DNA of 14,637 nucleotides, from assembly GCA_001805885.1 (NCBI GenBank), contig MHHC01000041.1, positions 1 to 14,637 of the forward strand, read 5' to 3'. Positions 14,461 to 14,637 of this stretch are shown here, in pieces; position 1 is the stretch's first letter, and each line of letters begins with the position of its first letter. The translations under genes and the position numbers were made by a program. The stretch comes from Omnitrophica WOR_2 bacterium RIFCSPLOWO2_12_FULL_51_24. GTDB taxonomy: Bacteria; Omnitrophota; Gorgyraeia; Pluralincolimonadales; Pluralincolimonadaceae. The notes under the pieces were generated by a model. It was given only the letters and a program-made list of their open reading frames with translations, was not told the DNA's origin and did no database searches.

Positions 14461-14554
14461 CCCCGAGCGTTAGCGAGGGGGCGCTGGGCCAGATTCGACG
14501 AGAATCTGGCCTGAGTAGCGAGGTATCCCAAATTTTGCTATTGCAAAATTTGGG
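14437..14554 (+). repeat. Array of four consecutive hairpins with repeated linker
   Basis: The hairpins are 14437-14460 (10-bp stem), 14461-14480 (CCCC/GGGG, then a GA/GA tandem mismatch, GC pairs and a GTTA tetraloop), 14487-14511 (GGCCAGATTC / GAATCTGGCC, 10 bp, loop GACGA) and 14527-14554 (CCCAAATTTTGC / GCAAAATTTGGG, 12 bp, loop TATT). The sequences between or within them share GAGCGTTAGCGAGG (14465-14478) and GAGTAGCGAGG (14513-14523). No coding frame fits. Such modular palindromes resemble dispersed intergenic repeats of uncultivated bacteria, but no second copy is in this window. Confidence 0.7.
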
Positions 14555-14562
14555 TTCATTGT

Positions 14563-14600
14563 ATATGCGGGGTTAACCCTTATTGGATATGGGGGGTTAA
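14563..14600 (+). repeat. Pair of 14-bp direct repeats and a 10-bp palindrome
   Basis: ATATGCGGGGTTAA (14563-14576) recurs as ATATGGGGGGTTAA (14587-14600) with one mismatch, 24 bp apart. The first copy runs into the perfect palindrome GGGTTAACCC (14570-14579). Tandem sites at this distance suit a repressor or activator of a gene beyond the right edge. The last 37 bases of the window hold no gene I can identify. Confidence 0.6.
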
Positions 14601-14637
14601 GATTATTTCGAGGTTGTCCTGCGATGAAGTACTGAAG

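Noticed and set aside
14563..14600. Start of a CRISPR array at the right edge
   Set aside because: The repeats are 14 bp with a 10-bp gap, far too short for CRISPR repeats and spacers, and no cas gene is present.
14614..14637. Start of a new coding region at the right edge
   Set aside because: The ATG at 14624 meets a stop after two codons, and the open TTG frame is too short to judge.

Overview
The window is 14.6 kb of gene-dense bacterial DNA with no RNA genes, CRISPR array, transposase or phage genes that I can recognise. The host is Gram-negative: it encodes a TolC-type outer-membrane channel, a membrane-anchored periplasmic adaptor and a tripartite RND pump, plus several exported proteins. 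Abundant ATA and AGG codons, mid-range GC and the mix of genes remind me of uncultivated lineages such as Omnitrophota. That placement is a low-confidence inference, not something the sequence proves.

Left part (1-7869), metal handling. The window opens inside feoB (ferrous iron permease, C-terminal membrane part only), followed by a small FeoA-domain gene. A strong promoter with a G-rich CsoR-type operator embedded in it then drives csoR (Cu(I)-sensing repressor), a TolC-family channel, a CusB-like adaptor with two metal-binding modules, a CusA-like pump with the full methionine triad and proton relay, and a secreted YHS-domain protein. A pyridoxamine-phosphate-oxidase-like flavoprotein gene follows closely. 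The simplest reading is one copper/silver-responsive operon: CsoR releases the promoter when Cu(I) binds, the CusCBA-type pump exports the metal from the periplasm, and the YHS protein may fill the periplasmic carrier role that CusF has in E. coli.

Middle part (7870-11691). A YqaA/DedA-type membrane protein, a HI0933-family flavoprotein, a Maf nucleotide pyrophosphatase and an exported clan GH-A glycoside hydrolase lie in tight same-strand order, the last three overlapping or nearly so.

Right part (11692-14637). A minus-strand protein with two tandem HD-GYP-like domains is divergent from an RluA-type pseudouridine synthase. The two promoters overlap at their -35 boxes and each puts the predicted transcription start almost on the start codon, so both mRNAs look leaderless; the dedA-like gene at 7907 looks the same. 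A SYLF-domain exported protein follows, with two hairpins in its leader. The window ends in a 120-bp intergenic block of consecutive strong hairpins separated by a repeated GAG(CGT)TAGCGAGG-type linker, then a palindrome and a pair of near-identical 14-bp direct repeats.

Most genes are recognisable families. The parts least explained by known annotation are the terminal hairpin array, the back-to-back leaderless promoters, the tandem HD-GYP protein with complementary motif losses, and the adaptor that seems to lack half of its lipoyl domain.
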